Assembly (NCBI RefSeq): GCF_005280585.1
Contig: NZ_SZVO01000012.1
Location: 124,001 to 188,000, forward strand
Length of the DNA stretch: 64,000 nt
DNA from: Dyadobacter frigoris
Lineage (GTDB): Bacteria > Bacteroidota > Bacteroidia > Cytophagales > Spirosomataceae
Direction: 5' to 3'
Shown: one piece after another, positions 28,421 through 37,540 of the stretch
Layout of the letters: every line of letters starts with the position of its first letter
How positions within the stretch are numbered: position 1 is the stretch's first letter
Notes under the pieces: generated by a model
Told to the model about the DNA's origin: nothing
The model's database searches: none
The model's input: the letters and a program-made list of their open reading frames with translations, nothing else
Translations under genes and position numbers: made by a program

Positions 28421-29548
28421 TTATTGAGATTTTAAGATTAGATGAGGATTTGAAAATTCCGGATTGGTGATGAACGCTGAATCCGTCAGCATAGCAAGAA
28501 ATGAGTTGATATCGCTTTTTTCACTAGTTGTCAAAAGCAATGTTTTTCCTCCTTTTTGATTTGAAACATCGATCAAAAAACTGCTTAATGTTGGACTTTG
28601 CCGGATGTGTTCATTGTAATGATCAAGAACCTGCTCAATTGTGGAAAAACGTCCATCATGCATATACGGAGCTGTCAGCATAATGTTTCTAAGCGTTGGC
28701 ACCCGGAACCTGCCTTTGTCGGAAGCCTGGCCCGTAAATTGTTCTCTTCCTATATCGGCGGCTACACTATCCAGGCCGTTATTATGAAAAAGCTCTTTAA
28801 AACTTTTAGGGCCACCGTGACAATGCTCACAGTTGGCACCGCGAATATTTTTTTCAGGAACTGGCGAATTCTGGAAAAGTGCCATACCTCTTTGCTCTTC
28901 CAAAGTTGGTTTGTACGTACCTGCCAGATATTTGTCATATTTAGAATTCGCAGAAATCAGTATCCGCTCAAATTGTGATAATGCTTTGAGAACGTGATCT
29001 TCCGTTATAATATCGCCCCCAAAAGCAGCCTTGAAAAGTGGTGGATATAAACTTGTTTTTCGAAGTTTGGAAACGGTTTCAGGAAGTGTTTGCCCCATTT
29101 CATGTTGATTTGTCAAGGGGAAAACAGCCTGGGTTTCAAGACTTGGAGAGCGTCCGTCCCAGAAAAAATTCCTGACCCATAAAAGATTCGCAAGTGACAT
29201 AGAACTTCTGGCGGTCGGTGAATTATTTACGCCGACGCTCAGCGCGTTACCATCGGTAAAGGCCAGTTTTTGCAGGTGACAATTTTCACAGGAAATCTTG
29301 TTTCCGGCCGACAATTTCTTTTCATAAAAAAGTAATCTGCCCAGATACACACCTTCTTTTGTAGTCGGATTATTTTCAGGAATCACAAAACGTCCGCCGA
29401 AATTGGAAGGGTATTTTAAAATATAGGGTTGAGGTTTCCTATCAGGAAAAATCCGGATCAGGCTGCAAAACAGAAAAAACGAAGCAATCAGGCTGATAAC
29501 AAACCAGCCTGATTTTGTACGTGACGATATTTCTTGTTTTAATTTCAA
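28421..29548 (-). CDS. Di-heme cytochrome c peroxidase / MauG-like protein
   Basis: The protein has 375 residues with an N-terminal hydrophobic anchor or signal (FVISLIASFFLFCSLI). Two c-type heme motifs are present: CENCH near residue 85 and CEHCH near 240. The segment NFFWDGRSPSLETQ and the C-terminal TAPYMHDGRFSTIEQVLDHY are typical of the CcpA/MauG family. It acts in the periplasm, either reducing peroxide or oxidising a protein substrate. It sits 9 bases after the TonB receptor stop in a three-gene operon. MauG homologues beside TonB receptors are known from copper-chelator uptake, but no other part of such a system is seen here. Confidence 0.92.
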   Translation of the reverse strand: MKLKQEISSRTKSGWFVISLIASFFLFCSLIRIFPDRKPQPYILKYPSNFGGRFVIPENNPTTKEGVYLGRLLFYEKKLSAGNKISCENCHLQKLAFTDGNALSVGVNNSPTARSSMSLANLLWVRNFFWDGRSPSLETQAVFPLTNQHEMGQTLPETVSKLRKTSLYPPLFKAAFGGDIITEDHVLKALSQFERILISANSKYDKYLAGTYKPTLEEQRGMALFQNSPVPEKNIRGANCEHCHGGPKSFKELFHNNGLDSVAADIGREQFTGQASDKGRFRVPTLRNIMLTAPYMHDGRFSTIEQVLDHYNEHIRQSPTLSSFLIDVSNQKGGKTLLLTTSEKSDINSFLAMLTDSAFITNPEFSNPHLILKSQ

Positions 29549-29557
29549 GTTATAATA

Positions 29558-31543
29558 TCAAAAATGATTAAAAACAAGATTGACAAAGAAATTACGTCCC
29601 GCTTCCGGGAAGCCTTCTACAAGCGTATAATTTCTATCAAATATATTATTTAAACCAGCTTCGGCAGACAGGAATTTATAAAGTTTTACAGATGCCTTCG
29701 CGTTGACAAGCGTATAAGCTTTTGCCGAAGTTCCATAACTTGTGCTGTAACGTCCGCTGTTATGTTCTGCACTCGCCATAATGTTAGCACGTTTCAGGAA
29801 TGAATAATCGGCGTAAGCGAAGATTTTATGTTCCGGAACATTGGTGAAAAGGATCGTCGGATTCGTGATATTTTTTCTTTTGATATACGAATAATTTGAA
29901 CCCAGTTTCAAACCGCTGATAACCTGATAATCAAACCCGGCCTCTGCTCCATGGAACTTTGCTTTTCCAGCATTTTGCAGCTGAAATTTCCCTGGCTGCA
30001 CATTATCAACCTGCTGGATAATGTCATTGATATCACTTTTGAAAACGCTGGCCTGGAAAGTAAGTTTATCAGCAATTTTTGCGGAATAGCTCAAATCATA
30101 GTTCACAGCCACCTCGGCCGAAAGTTCCGGATTTGGAATTGCCAGTCCCATCCGGTAAGAATAGCGGTCTTTTATTGTGGCAAAACGTGTTTTCCTTGCA
30201 ACCGAACCTCGAAGCGAGTGATTGGTAGTTATGTCCCAAAACAAGCCAACCTGTGCATTGACTGCATTGTTTTTGCTGTTATCAAAATTGGAAAGTTCCT
30301 TGGTTGTTGCGTTATATTCCTGTGCTTTTTCACTTTTTCGGGCATTAAAACTGATACCCGGAACAACGGATAATGAAGGTATAATCTGATACGTGTTTTC
30401 TATTCCAAGAGAAATTGTATTGTCAATATAAGCCTGCACAGGTTCACCCAAATCATGTTCACGGTGTACATCGCGTTTGTATTGTGCATTGAATTTGAAA
30501 ATATTATTCGAAATAGCTTTCGACTCAAATTCCGCATTTCCGCCAAGCGTGTAGTCATTGTAAAAACTCTGGAAGGCATAACCTTTGGTTTGTTTGGTGT
30601 ACGTGGTATCGTCGTAGCTATAAAGCGAGTTGATAAACGTATCATAATACAACCTAGTTTTGACCTTATTTTTTTCACCAACAGCAGTGTTGGAAATAAA
30701 ATAAAGGCTTTGTTTGTTCCATTTGGGCCATTTCCAGAATCTTGTGACAATTTTTGAATCGTCACCCACATATGGCGGAGTTCCTTTTTCTCCTTTTTGG
30801 TTGACATATCCGATCACATATTCGTCGGTGGCATTTGGTGTGAAACCAACTTTGGCACTTAATTTCAAATCGTCGCGGTAAGAATTTTCCCTTTCGTCCG
30901 TTTGCTGGTATTTTCTTGGTTTGTAATCTTTTGAAAGGGGATAAGAATCCTGTTTTAATTGAGACGCGCCAAGCTGGTAGTAAAACTTACCCATTCTGGA
31001 TCCTGCATTTACATTCCAGCGGTAGCCATTTCCACTGTAAATCCCGGCTCTTCCGTTAATTTCAAACTTGCTGACAGGCTTGCGGGAAACCAGATTTATT
31101 GCACCACCCATCGTGTTGGCTCCGTAAAGAATTGAGGTGAAACCTTTGGATACATTTATTTCTGCAAGGTCAAAAGTTGTAAATCTGCCCATATCTACAT
31201 AGCCATCGTAAGGCACATAAACCGGCACACCGTCAATAAAAACCGGAACCTGACGAAGATCAAAACCACGAACATAAACCACCGATTCATTTCTCGGGCC
31301 GACATTGGCGATAGTCACACCGGGAAGGATATTCAGGGCATTTGAAATGTCATTTCTGTTGAATTTTTCGATTTTCTGGTAAGTGAGCGTGCTGCTGCCA
31401 TCTTTATTACCAGTTCCGGATACTGTTACTTCTCCCAATTGAAAAGTACGATCTGTTGGCGTAGATTGTTCAGGTTGCTTGGACTGCGCGTAAGTGGTGG
31501 AATAAAGAGCGGTGAGACTGAGTAGTAATAGAATTTTTTTCAT
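29558..31543 (-). CDS. TonB-dependent outer-membrane receptor
   Basis: The protein has 661 residues from the ATG at 31543, where the signal peptide starts (MKKILLLLSLTALYSTTYAQ). The plug domain is clear (YQKIEKFNRNDISNALNILPGV, VYVRGFDLRQVPVFIDGVP), followed by a 22-strand-type barrel and a terminal aromatic residue (VNLVFNHF). There is no N-terminal carboxypeptidase-like domain, which points to the siderophore/metal-chelate group and not SusC. It leads an operon with a di-heme peroxidase and a molybdopterin-fold protein. Its promoter has a dyad at the start site. Confidence 0.93.
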   Translation of the reverse strand: MKKILLLLSLTALYSTTYAQSKQPEQSTPTDRTFQLGEVTVSGTGNKDGSSTLTYQKIEKFNRNDISNALNILPGVTIANVGPRNESVVYVRGFDLRQVPVFIDGVPVYVPYDGYVDMGRFTTFDLAEINVSKGFTSILYGANTMGGAINLVSRKPVSKFEINGRAGIYSGNGYRWNVNAGSRMGKFYYQLGASQLKQDSYPLSKDYKPRKYQQTDERENSYRDDLKLSAKVGFTPNATDEYVIGYVNQKGEKGTPPYVGDDSKIVTRFWKWPKWNKQSLYFISNTAVGEKNKVKTRLYYDTFINSLYSYDDTTYTKQTKGYAFQSFYNDYTLGGNAEFESKAISNNIFKFNAQYKRDVHREHDLGEPVQAYIDNTISLGIENTYQIIPSLSVVPGISFNARKSEKAQEYNATTKELSNFDNSKNNAVNAQVGLFWDITTNHSLRGSVARKTRFATIKDRYSYRMGLAIPNPELSAEVAVNYDLSYSAKIADKLTFQASVFKSDINDIIQQVDNVQPGKFQLQNAGKAKFHGAEAGFDYQVISGLKLGSNYSYIKRKNITNPTILFTNVPEHKIFAYADYSFLKRANIMASAEHNSGRYSTSYGTSAKAYTLVNAKASVKLYKFLSAEAGLNNIFDRNYTLVEGFPEAGRNFFVNLVFNHF

Positions 31544-31548
31544 TATTT

Positions 31549-31584
31549 TGTCGATATGTACATGCAGATATATCGACAAATATA
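31549..31584 (-). promoter_or_regulatory. TonB-receptor operon promoter with dyad at the start site
   Basis: On the minus strand TATATTTG (31577-31584) is a perfect -7 element. The dyad TGTCGATA/TATCGACA (31549-31556 and 31571-31578) overlaps the last bases of the element and the expected start near 31570, then reaches to five bases from the ATG. This is a good repressor-operator position. Confidence 0.6.
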
Positions 31585-31895
31585 AAAAGAGACTTTTATA
31601 CTAACCGTTTTTTTAAATAATAATGCTCTTTTATGCTGCTTTTTGATTCTCCATGCCAGCTTTTCCTGTAAGTTGAAACATGTGAAAAGTGCAAAATTTT
31701 CGACTCGGATAAGTGATTTATGTAACTGATCCCTGAAAAATAAAACATTTTGTAAATGGTTGATTATCTGCTGTTAATGATTTTTATAGAGAGAAATTGG
31801 TTAAGTACATTACCGTTAACTAAGTTGTTCATTGCCGGTTAATAAATAATTTATACACTTGCATTATAGAATCCTCCTTTATCAATCGTAAGTGC

Positions 31896-31929
31896 AAATG
31901 CCAGTCGTAAAAAGCTGGCATTTTGTTTT
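31896..31929 (+). terminator. Orphan terminator in a gene-free stretch
   Basis: AAATGCCAG (31896-31904) pairs with CTGGCATTT (from 31915), followed by TTGTTTT. No plus-strand gene precedes it between the divergent receptor promoter and here. TACACTTG near 31854 is one base off a promoter element and would give a transcript of roughly 65 bases. The rest of 31585-32091 shows nothing clear. Confidence 0.55.
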
Positions 31930-32091
31930 AAAATTATCCTTTCGCGGTCATCATCCGTCGGACTGTTGAAATTTTCATGCTTTTTATGAGTAACTCGCGA
32001 TTTGTGTACAAGTACGAACTCTTAAATTCTGACACCAAAATTCAGCTAATTGATTTTTCTCCACTGATATATTAAGGTTTTTAAAAAAATA

Positions 32092-32136
32092 ACTATTTAA
32101 TTAGTTGTTGTAACTAATTAAATAGTAGTATATTTG
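32092..32136 (+). promoter_or_regulatory. blaI promoter with 15-bp dyad
   Basis: ACTATTTAATTAGTT (32092-32106) and its perfect complement (32112-32126) are separated by five bases. A perfect -7 element TATATTTG follows at 32129-32136. The dyad covers the spacer of the promoter, as expected for a BlaI/MecI repressor site, although it is not the staphylococcal TACAnnTGTA form. Confidence 0.65.
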
Positions 32137-32170
32137 ACATATCTATTTCAGACTTGTTTAAGTGCAAAAA

Positions 32171-32539
32171 ATGAAAACACTAACCCGGGCGGAAGAAGAA
32201 GTGATGCGGATATTATGGCAATTGAAAAAAGCATTTGTCAAAGATATCATTGCCGAAATGCGTGATCCCGCGCCAGCTTATAATACGATTTCTACTGTCA
32301 TCAGAATTTTGGAGAAAAAGGAAGTCGTGGGTTATAAAGTGTATGGAAACACGCATCAGTATTTTCCTCTGATCTCAGAAGAGGAATATAAACGGCAGGA
32401 AATGAAACAAATGATGGCGAGCTATTTTGACAATTCACTGCCCAATATGGTTTCCTTTCTGGTGAAGGATAACGACCTTGATGTCAGTGATCTGGATGAA
32501 CTGGTGAAATTGATAAAAGATCATAAAAACAAGAAATAA
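32171..32539 (+). CDS. BlaI/MecI/CopY-family repressor
   Basis: The protein has 122 residues from ATG 32171; a GTG three codons earlier is possible. The winged helix is typical: LTRAEEEVMRILWQLKKAFVKDI, then YNTISTVIRILEKKEVVGYK (recognition helix), and a short C-terminal dimerisation part. It is followed 13 bases later by an M56 membrane peptidase, the usual BlaR1-like sensor. The standard model is that the sensor inactivates the repressor by proteolysis. A 15-bp dyad in its own promoter suggests autoregulation. Confidence 0.93.
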   Translation: MKTLTRAEEEVMRILWQLKKAFVKDIIAEMRDPAPAYNTISTVIRILEKKEVVGYKVYGNTHQYFPLISEEEYKRQEMKQMMASYFDNSLPNMVSFLVKDNDLDVSDLDELVKLIKDHKNKK

Positions 32540-32552
32540 ACCCGATACTGTA

Positions 32553-34130
32553 ATGGAAAACCTGATTTATTTGGCGAAAGTGAATTTGTACTGGACCATT
32601 TCATACACTTGTTTCTGGCTGCTCTTTCGTAAACATACTTTTTTTGCCCTCAACAGATATTATCTTCTTGGGACTTTGTTTATATCATTATTTCTTCCCC
32701 TTATTACGATTTCGAAAACAGCGGCGGTAAAAATCCCTGACGTCGTATATAGTATATCGGTTGATCCGGTTGTGCAGACAGAAAACCAGATTTCCAACCA
32801 AAATATAAACTGGACGCCAATCATTTTCCTGGTTTATATAATCGGCATTACTATAATGTCATTCAATCTTTTTAAAGGATTTTACAATCTCTTTTCCTTA
32901 ATCAGAAAAGGAGAGGCGATTAAATTTGAAAATCACACCTTAATATTGTTGCCTGAAAACGTTGCTGAAAAGGGCAAAATTGGCTCTTTTTCATTTTTCA
33001 AGTGGCTGGTTATCAGTTATGATGATTATGGAAATTGCTTAGAAAATGTACTCAGGCATGAAATGGTGCACATTAGCCAGAGACATAGTGTTGATATCCT
33101 GATTGTTGAATTTCTGAAAACTATATGCTGGTTTAATCCGGTATTGTGGCTTTATAAAATTTCAATGCAGCAAATTCATGAATTTCTGGCTGATGCATCA
33201 GCGCCGGACCGGGAAGATTACGCAACTTTCCTTATTTCATATTCTTTTAATGCCCCCGTCCAGTCTTTGTCCAACCCGTTTTTCAATTCTTCTTTACTAA
33301 AAAGCCGAATTAAAATGATCTTTCAAAATCGTTCACCGCGTTGGTTATTAAGTAAATACATGATGATTTTACCTGTTCTTGGCTTGGTTGTTATTCTTAC
33401 AGCAGCCAGAGAACAATTAACCAAAATTTCAGATTTTGGAACAAAAATGATTGAAAATAGCAGTTCTCAATATGTTGGAAATTCAACTGAAAATCAGGAA
33501 CAATCCAATCTGTCTTTGACTGCTAAAATTGATAAAAAGGCAAAACCAATAAAGAATGATTCCGTGCCTGGAAAACTTGTTTTAGATAGAAATGCCTATT
33601 TTCAAAATAGCTTTCGATGGACTGAAAATTATTTCTATTCTCAAATAAAATATCCGATTGAAGCACTGGTTGCCAATATTCAAGGTCAGGTTAGAGTTTC
33701 TTTTACCGTAGATGAAAATGGAGATATCCGTGATGCTAAAATAGTTGAAGGGCTGGGTTATGGTATTGATGAAGAGGCTTTGCGTGTGATTCAAAACATG
33801 CCGAAATGGCATTCTGCTATTAAAAATGGTAAACCAATAGCTGTAAGAATTACAATGGGAATTGATTTTTATCCGGCTCTTGCCGGAGGTAGAAGAAAAT
33901 CGGATATTGAAATAAGGAAGGAATATTATAATGTAGCACCCAAGGTGGCAGCACTTGATATTCCATTCCAGACTATTTCTGAAATTGGCAAATTTTTTAA
34001 TAAATCACTAGATTTTTCAGATGCCAATCCACCGACAGCGAAATTGTTCAGGTACGGATATACAATGTCCGGATGGGCGTTCCTCCCGCCCATACAAATT
34101 ACAAATGACTCGGTGGAAGTAAAACGTTGA
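32553..34130 (+). CDS. BlaR1-type M56 membrane peptidase fused to TonB C-terminal domain
   Basis: The protein has 525 residues. Three or four membrane helices in the first 120 residues and one near 270 frame a cytosolic metalloprotease with zinc motif HEMVH at 169-173. It has no penicillin-binding domain. The periplasmic C-terminal part carries a TonB energy-transducer domain (about 345-440: YPIEALVANIQGQVRVSF, VDENGDIRDAKIVEG, MPKWHSAIKNGKP). This fusion is common in Bacteroidota. It could sense an envelope signal and relay it to BlaI; TonB-like energy transfer is not demonstrated by the sequence. Confidence 0.92.
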   Translation: MENLIYLAKVNLYWTISYTCFWLLFRKHTFFALNRYYLLGTLFISLFLPLITISKTAAVKIPDVVYSISVDPVVQTENQISNQNINWTPIIFLVYIIGITIMSFNLFKGFYNLFSLIRKGEAIKFENHTLILLPENVAEKGKIGSFSFFKWLVISYDDYGNCLENVLRHEMVHISQRHSVDILIVEFLKTICWFNPVLWLYKISMQQIHEFLADASAPDREDYATFLISYSFNAPVQSLSNPFFNSSLLKSRIKMIFQNRSPRWLLSKYMMILPVLGLVVILTAAREQLTKISDFGTKMIENSSSQYVGNSTENQEQSNLSLTAKIDKKAKPIKNDSVPGKLVLDRNAYFQNSFRWTENYFYSQIKYPIEALVANIQGQVRVSFTVDENGDIRDAKIVEGLGYGIDEEALRVIQNMPKWHSAIKNGKPIAVRITMGIDFYPALAGGRRKSDIEIRKEYYNVAPKVAALDIPFQTISEIGKFFNKSLDFSDANPPTAKLFRYGYTMSGWAFLPPIQITNDSVEVKR

Positions 34131-34161
34131 TGTAAGAAATCAAAAGTAAACGGTTTACTAT

Positions 34162-35292
34162 TCAGTCCTTAACCTGAAATGAAATTTCAGCAAAATCTCC
34201 CAATTTTTTCTTGTTTTCCTTTTTAGTAATATCCTTGTCAAATGGCCGGTTTAGATTATTTCCTGCCAGATCTTCGAGTTTGGTTTCGATACGAAGTATA
34301 TAATTTGCCGAAATCCAGTTTTGATCGGGAGAAAAAAGACAAACCTTTTCTTCGTCCAAAATTTGCCATTTGCCTGAAATAGTTTCGCCTTTTTGATTTT
34401 TTACAGTCAAGGTTTCCTGTAAAAGACTGTGGTCCAAAGGTTCGTGGAAATCAATTTTTAAAGCATTAGAAGTTCTTTTTTCTGGTAATGATATCTTCCA
34501 GAGATCAGGATCGGGGGAAAGGCTATCTCGAATGATCGTGGTAAATGTTTTGGTAAATGACCTGGAAAGTGAATTTCCGGATGCGTCCGTCCAGTCTTTA
34601 GAAATAACAATTTGATAAGAACCATTTTTTTTCAGCGGTGCTCCCAGAAGTTTATTAGGAATTAAATCACGTTTGATTCTTCCCGGATCGAGCCATAGCG
34701 TTAAAATAGTTCTGTCTGGATTCCAAAGCTCGGGTTGAAGATCAAGAAAAGCGCCTTTTATTGTATCTGAATTATTTTTCAGCAAAGTCACATATCTGGC
34801 CGATTGGCCCTCACGCATGGGATGGGAAAAATGGAGATAAACTTTCAGAAGATTTTCTGGCAAAGTATCTGCTGATGGAAAAATGCCAAGCAGAGCAGGG
34901 GCGCGGGAGGAGTGGTTTTTTGGAATCTCAAAAGTATCAATTTGTTTTCCTTTAACCAGAATTTCATAAGAAAGTCCGTGTGTAAATGGTATTAAAGGAG
35001 TAAACAAAACCGTTTGATTTACAATTGAATAATCTCCCAAAATCGCGACGGATTTATTTTTGGACAGTAAACGAACTTCGGCGAATGCGAAAACAGAATC
35101 AGGAGGAATTCCTTCTGTATATTTTAATGGAAAGGAAATGCCAACGGCTTTTTGATCTTTCCGGATTACAAAAGTTTTGTTAACTGATTTTTTAGTATCG
35201 CACGATTGGAGTAGTACAATAAAAAAGATCAGGCCATGCAGCTCGCATGACCTGATCAGCAAAAAGAAAGGTTTCTTACAAAAATCTTTCAC
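34162..35292 (-). CDS. Lipoprotein with SbsA-type Ig-like domain
   Basis: The protein has 376 residues. An N-terminal hydrophobic stretch ends in a lipobox (IVLLQSC), so it is a lipoprotein. The pattern RAPALLGIFPSADTLPENLLKVYLHFSHPM is the start of an SbsA Ig-like domain, and two further similar sandwich segments follow (IDFHEPLDHS, AGNNLNRPF). No enzyme motif is seen. Its start overlaps the end of the upstream propeller-like protein by 17 bases, so the two are translationally coupled and probably act together at the envelope. The function is unknown. Confidence 0.75.
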   Translation of the reverse strand: MKDFCKKPFFLLIRSCELHGLIFFIVLLQSCDTKKSVNKTFVIRKDQKAVGISFPLKYTEGIPPDSVFAFAEVRLLSKNKSVAILGDYSIVNQTVLFTPLIPFTHGLSYEILVKGKQIDTFEIPKNHSSRAPALLGIFPSADTLPENLLKVYLHFSHPMREGQSARYVTLLKNNSDTIKGAFLDLQPELWNPDRTILTLWLDPGRIKRDLIPNKLLGAPLKKNGSYQIVISKDWTDASGNSLSRSFTKTFTTIIRDSLSPDPDLWKISLPEKRTSNALKIDFHEPLDHSLLQETLTVKNQKGETISGKWQILDEEKVCLFSPDQNWISANYILRIETKLEDLAGNNLNRPFDKDITKKENKKKLGDFAEISFQVKD

Positions 35293-36388
35293 TGGAAGTC
35301 CATAAGTCTAAGCTTCCGTTGGATCTGCGTTGCAAAAGGATCATGCGCGTATCATCCAGTTTATCCAGCTGCACCACATTCGTTACCGGTAAAGACACAA
35401 AATCAACACCTGCTGTTGCGAAGTTTTCTTCCACCGGCGTGGTTAGCGATCCCTGATAAGCTTCAATGCTTTTATATTTCACCTTGAAAACCGGACGGGC
35501 GGAATTTGCCATCATCAAAAAAGATTCGCTGCCTTTTTTCATCGTAACCATATCCACAGGAGAATTTCCGCTACCCATTTCCGCAACCGTTCTGCCTTTT
35601 ACATGACTTCCGGCTTTCAGTTCATCCAACGGAAATAATACCAACGGCGTGCAGGTATAACTTGCTACCAGATATTTTTTACCGTTGATATCCGCCGTAG
35701 TAAAAGTCCGGATAGGAGCAAGGGTTTCGTACTTTCCATGCGCTGCGTGGTATATTTCAAGCATAGCCTGATCCTGTTTGTCTGTAAAAGGAAAAGGGAT
35801 ACTTCTAAAAGTGGAGCTGAATTCCTGGCCGGATAAACCGCTAACCAAAACCTTCCCATCCGCAAAACCGATATCCGAAATGGCAGAAACACGCATTGAT
35901 GTTCCTCTTTTATCTTTGGCCCCCTCAGAAGGTACATTGTTAAGCGCCAGACTGGAAAACGGAATATTCTTTGTACTGACAGGTACTATTTTGTCACCTT
36001 CAATTTTGAACAAAACAGGTGTTCCATCGCCCGACTGAACGGCGCAGTAAACGCTTTTTGATACCGGATTAACAGCAATATCCTGAATTGTAATATTTTC
36101 CGGAGTCGTACCCAGCAATGCAGCAATTTTCTGGTCAATATTTTTGATTTCAACCGTGGTGACCTGGTCATTAGCCACAGCATCTTTGGTATCAACAGCA
36201 AATATCACCGCACTTTTGGAGTCGCCGATAAATAAAATCCCCTCAGGCCCGAAAGCGAGTGAGTTAATCGATTTTATTTCGGGAGTTCCCACATTAAGCC
36301 CGTATTTTCCACGAGTCAGACGGCTTGTACCCGCCAATAACGTAAGTCCGGCGCAGACCACAGCCAGAAGGAAATACATTTTTTTCAT
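35276..36388 (-). CDS. Exported beta-propeller-like protein of unknown function
   Basis: The protein has 370 residues with a signal peptide (MKKMYFLLAVVCAGLTLLAG). Repeated strands of the form INSLAFGPEGILFIGDSKSA, IQDIAVNPVSKSVYCAV and ISDIGFADGKVLVSG indicate a beta-propeller. No catalytic residues or heme motifs are visible. The downstream Ig-like lipoprotein overlaps it by 17 bases, and this pairing is the best clue to its role. I do not recognise a named family. Confidence 0.75.
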   Translation of the reverse strand: MKKMYFLLAVVCAGLTLLAGTSRLTRGKYGLNVGTPEIKSINSLAFGPEGILFIGDSKSAVIFAVDTKDAVANDQVTTVEIKNIDQKIAALLGTTPENITIQDIAVNPVSKSVYCAVQSGDGTPVLFKIEGDKIVPVSTKNIPFSSLALNNVPSEGAKDKRGTSMRVSAISDIGFADGKVLVSGLSGQEFSSTFRSIPFPFTDKQDQAMLEIYHAAHGKYETLAPIRTFTTADINGKKYLVASYTCTPLVLFPLDELKAGSHVKGRTVAEMGSGNSPVDMVTMKKGSESFLMMANSARPVFKVKYKSIEAYQGSLTTPVEENFATAGVDFVSLPVTNVVQLDKLDDTRMILLQRRSNGSLDLWTSSERFL

Positions 36389-36534
36389 ATCCGTATAAGT
36401 TTGATGAACAGGATTGTAATCACGGGAGTAAGTTAGTGAAAATCAGTGTGGTTTTGCCTGATTATCAAAAGAGAAATACCCGTTCATTTTACTCAATTCG
36501 GTATTGGCAGAAGCAAGGTATGCCGGGTTTGAAG

Positions 36535-36951
36535 TCAGCCAACATTCAGATATTCGCCAGCCAGCGTTTCCTGGATTTCCAGGATTCTTCTCCGGGCAAT
36601 AGGTAGCTGTTTGCCACCGTTTAAAACAACCCTATCCGGATTAATACGCGCCAAAAGGTGCATTGGATTGATCATATAAGATTTATGAATACGAAGAAAA
36701 CCGGCATTTAGAATTTGTTGAATAGCCTTCATTGTTTTTGAAATAAGGTAGCGCTTGCCTTGTGTGGTATATACGTAGGTATAGTTTCCGTCTCCTTGGA
36801 GGTAAACGATTTCCCGAAATTCCAGTAAAAGTATTTTACAGCCCAGGTGGACATTGATAACATTACCTGTTTTTTTTCTCTTGGAAATCGTCAGGTTTTC
36901 AAAGGGTTGGTTTAATAATGCTTTCATCGCGTTGTAAAGATTAAGACCCAT
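36535..36951 (-). CDS. Stand-alone LytTR DNA-binding protein
   Basis: The protein has 138 residues and is almost entirely a LytTR domain: REIVYLQGDGNYTYVYT, KRYLISKTMKAIQQIL, FLRIHKSYMINPMHL, then QLPIARRRILEI. No receiver or membrane domain is attached, so it probably works as a response-regulator-like effector fed by other proteins, or constitutively. The start may be ATG 36951 or 36927. Its 3' end lies 147 bases before the start of the propeller-like gene on the same strand. Confidence 0.88.
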   Translation of the reverse strand: MGLNLYNAMKALLNQPFENLTISKRKKTGNVINVHLGCKILLLEFREIVYLQGDGNYTYVYTTQGKRYLISKTMKAIQQILNAGFLRIHKSYMINPMHLLARINPDRVVLNGGKQLPIARRRILEIQETLAGEYLNVG

Positions 36952-37540
36952 TTTCAGGAGCCGGGTTGATAAAAATTTCTGATCTGAATAGTGTTTGAAA
37001 AATGAATTATGACTGGTAATGAGCTGACTTTTACTGCATCCTTTCGGATGGTAATAGCTTAGTCGGGATTTTATTGGGGAGGGGTAACAAGAATCAGGTC
37101 TTTTCTTAAAACTTTTTTAAAAAGTCCGGGAGGGTAGGATCAGTTTTCTAATCTGACTTTAATAAATGTTCTTAAAATCAAATATAATAATTTTATAGTG
37201 CTATATGTCAGTGTTTTATCGAATAGCTCATTATTTCCTTTGACTTTTGTTCTGCGGAAATATTTTCTCAATAAATCTGTCATTTAAAGTTATTTCCTTA
37301 GAAAAACGGTACTCTCGATCTCTGTCCAATTGTAACTGGCGTGGTATGCATTTTTGTCTGATGGATGAGTCAATTGAGAATTTCTCACCAGCACTTTCCA
37401 ATTTTTTATTGAGTGCACTGCATAAATCTGGCGGTATGCTGCGTACCTGCTAATGTTATCATTTTGTAATCAATGATTCTACCCGAAATTTTACTCCGTT
37501 TAAACGGTTAACATTGAATAGAAATACGAAGACTCAGCTT
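36952..37540. other. Gene-free stretch between LytTR and GT39 genes
   Basis: This is a divergent intergenic region that should hold both promoters. A plus-strand frame at 37247-37453 has no family resemblance and atypical composition. I see no repeats or strong hairpins. Confidence 0.45.

Noticed and set aside
36433..36534. Protein-like stretch in an alternative frame just after the LytTR gene
   Set aside because: About 33 codons read plausibly before a stop, but no family or start codon could be assigned, so chance is the simpler explanation.
37247..37453. 68-codon frame in the LytTR/GT39 gap
   Set aside because: No signal, domain or start context supports it; the segment more likely holds promoter DNA.
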